A DNA stretch of 64,000 nt, from positions 1,550,001-1,614,000 of the forward strand of contig NZ_CP135438.1 in assembly GCF_032341995.1 (NCBI RefSeq), in the 5' to 3' direction. The translations under genes and the position numbers were made by a program. The DNA is from Domibacillus sp. DTU_2020_1001157_1_SI_ALB_TIR_016. GTDB taxonomy: Bacteria > Bacillota > Bacilli > Bacillales > Domibacillaceae. Below the pieces are notes generated by a model that had not been told where the DNA came from, searched no databases, and worked only from the letters and a program-made list of their open reading frames with translations. The stretch's first letter is position 1, and every line of letters begins with the position of its first letter. Below, in pieces: positions 62,223 to 64,000 of this stretch.

Positions 62223-62798
62223 TTAAAAAATGGTAATAGCTGAATAAACGAGTAACAAACACATGATTATATTTATGATTTTATCGTATTTCGCAAATAT
62301 CTTTTTAAAAGCCGAGCCAAATGAAGCCCACAATAACAACGCCGCACAGCCTATGCCTATGGTGACACACATGAAAAAGAATGCAGATGCGTTCGAATCA
62401 TGATAAGGCAGGATGAACGTGGACATCGCTGTTAAAAAATACAAGATGCTTTTGACATTAAGAATTTGAAAAAACAAACCTGAAAAAAAAGAAGATTGGC
62501 TATGCGTCTCCTGCTCTTTGCTTTTTTTAGAAAAACCAATTTTCCATGCTAGATACAATAAATACGCCGCACCGACCACTTTAAAGTAAGGCTCTATCAT
62601 AGGTAACCACTCATAAAGACTTGTCGTTAAAAATGATGTTACGATTCCAAGAATAATAAAACCTGAAATAATGCCAATATTGAACGGTATGGATCCTTTC
62701 CACCCAAACCTTCTTGCTTCATTCATAACCAAAATATTACTCGGTCCCGGGGTAATAGATGTGATGATAATATAAGAAAGGAATGCTGTCATATTCAT
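62223..62798 (-). CDS. LysE/RhtB-family amino acid exporter
   Basis: A 191-residue protein with about six membrane helices and the family's first-helix pattern I-T-P-G-P-S-N-I-L-V-M-N. The second half has L-N-V-K-S-I-L-Y-F-L-T (R/N-P-K-x-x-L-F-F in relatives). Members export lysine, threonine, homoserine or similar. GGAG precedes the ATG. The divergent LysR gene begins 138 bases away and is the likely regulator. Substrate unknown. Confidence 0.9.
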   Translation of the reverse strand: MNMTAFLSYIIITSITPGPSNILVMNEARRFGWKGSIPFNIGIISGFIILGIVTSFLTTSLYEWLPMIEPYFKVVGAAYLLYLAWKIGFSKKSKEQETHSQSSFFSGLFFQILNVKSILYFLTAMSTFILPYHDSNASAFFFMCVTIGIGCAALLLWASFGSAFKKIFAKYDKIINIIMCLLLVYSAITIF

Positions 62799-62935
62799 TT
62801 TGGTTTATCTCTCCTCTCGATAAAAAAAGTTGAATACGTTTCGTGATTCATTGTAGTATAGGTCTATCCATCGGTAAAATTGAAATTACAAATAACCATT
62901 ATCATTTTTTTAAATAAAAGAGGAGCGTTTACCTA

Positions 62936-63808
62936 ATGGAAATAAGACAATTTATCACTTTTCGAACTATTGTCGATGTTGGAAGCTACACAAATGCTGC
63001 TTTAAAATTGGGCTATACCCAGTCAACCATTACTTCTCATATTAAAGCACTAGAAAAAGAAATGGGCGGGGAATTATTCACTTACACCAAGCGCGATTTA
63101 AAATTAACCTCCCTGGGAAAAGAACTAATTCCTTTAGCGGATGAATTGTTAGATACGTATAATCGCATCGCCCAGATGAAGAGCGATCACAAAGTAAGTG
63201 GAGAATTAAAAATTGCAGCGCCTGAGTCATTAACGATTTCCAGACTAGGACCTATTCTAAGAGAATATACAACGAAATATCCAGACGTTAATATTATATT
63301 GAGCAACGGAACCTGCGGACAAAATCAAAAAGACCTGATGAGCGGGCATGTCGATATTGCGTTTATGGTCTGGCCGCAGTTAGAAGCAGCGGATTGTATT
63401 CACCATCAACTGCATAAAGAAGAAATTGTGTTAGTGACCAGTCCGAGTAAAAACCGTCACTTTGATCATTATAAAAACAAAGAGACGGCCGATTACTTTA
63501 TTACAAATGAGGACGGATGCAGTTATCGTTCTATGTTTGAGACTCACCTGGCTAATCATAAAATAACCAAATTTCAAACAATGGAATTATGGAGCCTAGA
63601 AGCTATAAAGCAAACTGTCATGAGCGGTTTAGGATTTTCTGTCCTGCCTTACGTCACGGTAAAAAATGAGATTGAAAAAGGGTTATTAACGATGATTGAA
63701 CACAATGAGCAATTCGAGCCTATTTACTCGCACTTGCTCATTAAAGCAAAAAAGTGGCAATCTCCCGCGGTTGAAAAGTTTATTGAATTAACATTAGAAT
63801 CTATTTAA
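62936..63808 (+). CDS. LysR-family transcriptional regulator
   Basis: A 290-residue regulator. N-terminal helix-turn-helix (F-R-T-I-V-D-V-G-S-Y-T-N-A-A-L-K-L-G-Y-T-Q-S-T-I-T-S-H-I-K-A-L-E), linker helix, then a periplasmic-binding-protein-like effector domain (G-E-L-K-I-A-A-P-E-S-L, D-I-A-F-M-V-W-P). GAGGAG precedes the ATG. It is divergent from the LysE exporter gene, the standard layout for autoregulated control by LysR proteins. Confidence 0.93.
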   Translation: MEIRQFITFRTIVDVGSYTNAALKLGYTQSTITSHIKALEKEMGGELFTYTKRDLKLTSLGKELIPLADELLDTYNRIAQMKSDHKVSGELKIAAPESLTISRLGPILREYTTKYPDVNIILSNGTCGQNQKDLMSGHVDIAFMVWPQLEAADCIHHQLHKEEIVLVTSPSKNRHFDHYKNKETADYFITNEDGCSYRSMFETHLANHKITKFQTMELWSLEAIKQTVMSGLGFSVLPYVTVKNEIEKGLLTMIEHNEQFEPIYSHLLIKAKKWQSPAVEKFIELTLESI

Positions 63809-63870
63809 AAACCTTCGCTGAAGCGAATTATTTATTCCTTATGTGTGATGAAACATAAATAGGATAAAAG

Positions 63871-63911
63871 CAATCAAGAACCCCCTTGCTGAGCAAGAGG
63901 GTTCTTGATTG
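63871..63911. terminator. Strong hairpin between the LysR and esterase genes
   Basis: CAATCAAGAACCC and GGGTTCTTGATTG arms with an inner CTTGC-GCAAG; on the minus strand CTTTTATCC follows. It can end the convergent esterase gene. Confidence 0.75.
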
Positions 63912-63950
63912 CTATAAGGCAGCATTTATTAATTTTTTAATCATGAACTT

Positions 63951-64000
63951 TCATTGCCAGTCCAATTGATTTAAAAACGTATGTACGTCTTCGTAAACTT
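63951..64000 (-). CDS. Carboxylesterase/lysophospholipase-like protein, C-terminal tail
   Basis: The last 15 codons of a minus-strand gene running off the window: V-Y-E-D-V-H-T-F-L-N-Q-L-D-W-Q then stop. This closely resembles the C-terminus of Est30-type carboxylesterases of Bacillus and Geobacillus (H-E-D-I-Y-A-F-L-E-S-L-D-W), alpha/beta hydrolases that cleave short-chain esters. Only this short tail supports it. Confidence 0.5.
   Translation of the reverse strand, partial: VYEDVHTFLNQLDWQ

Overview
The window is chromosomal DNA of a low-to-moderate G+C, endospore-forming Bacillaceae-type Firmicute. This is inferred from a Spo0E-like phosphatase, strong AGGAGG ribosome-binding sites with frequent TTG/GTG starts, wall teichoic acid (tag) genes, B. 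subtilis-type Zur, PhoP, CcpA (cre) and SigB sites, and families such as DUF2512, UppP and TagGH. I saw no rRNA, tRNA, CRISPR array or prophage. The first gene (a CDF transporter) and the last one (an esterase tail on the minus strand) run off the window.

Layout. 1-0.9 kb: end of a cation efflux gene and a Spo0E-like gene. 1.1-4.3 kb: a zinc-starvation island (zinc-independent S14 plus a small gene, a COG0523 GTPase, an FAD oxidoreductase), with a Zur box ahead of each of the three units. 4.7-6.3 kb: secreted alkaline phosphatase behind a PhoP-box array. 6.4-8.0 kb: a dehydrogenase and a TetR regulator sharing twin operators. 8.1-11.9 kb: a beta-glucoside block (GH1 hydrolase, EIIBCA), each gene behind its own LicT-type antiterminator/terminator. 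12.0-13.7 kb: a tandem pair of IRG-like GTPases. 13.9-19.2 kb: purine-type permease with an attenuator-like leader, a helical-repeat protein, DMT exporter/AraC pair, small membrane protein. 19.5-22.0 kb: Tat-exported PhoX-like protein and UppP. 22.3-24.2 kb: small membrane proteins and lipoproteins. 24.4-30.5 kb: a sorbitol operon (SorC regulator, GutM, EIIC, EIIBC, EIIA, dehydrogenase, fructose-6-phosphate aldolase, HAD phosphatase). 31.1-32.2 kb: PiT/CysP permease.

32.3-41.0 kb is the poly(glycerol phosphate) teichoic acid locus (tagH, tagG, tagB-like, tagD, tagF, a GT2 enzyme, tagA), interrupted by two GC-rich palindromic repeats, followed by an SLH-domain surface protein. 42.8-44.2 kb is a solo TnpB insertion abutting terC. 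45-50 kb holds a LysM/beta-propeller protein, an amino-acid permease behind three identical-type palindromes, and a C39 peptidase. 50-55 kb has a decayed ROK gene, small proteins, and a DUF2512 gene and a manganese catalase, each with a SigB-like promoter. 55.3-61.6 kb has a stand-alone MurF paralogue, an orphan pair of nickel/peptide-type ABC ATPases, and a MerR regulator with two tandem CNNM transporters whose leaders share a peculiar SD-hairpin-TTG layout. The window ends with a divergent LysE/LysR pair.

Together this is ordinary Bacillus housekeeping and catabolic chromosome with good regulatory signals. The least explained items are the IRG-like GTPase pair, the CNNM leaders, the NCS2 leader, the MurF paralogue, the triple palindrome at 48.7 kb and the TnpB guide context. 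All function calls come from reading motifs by eye; no database search was run.
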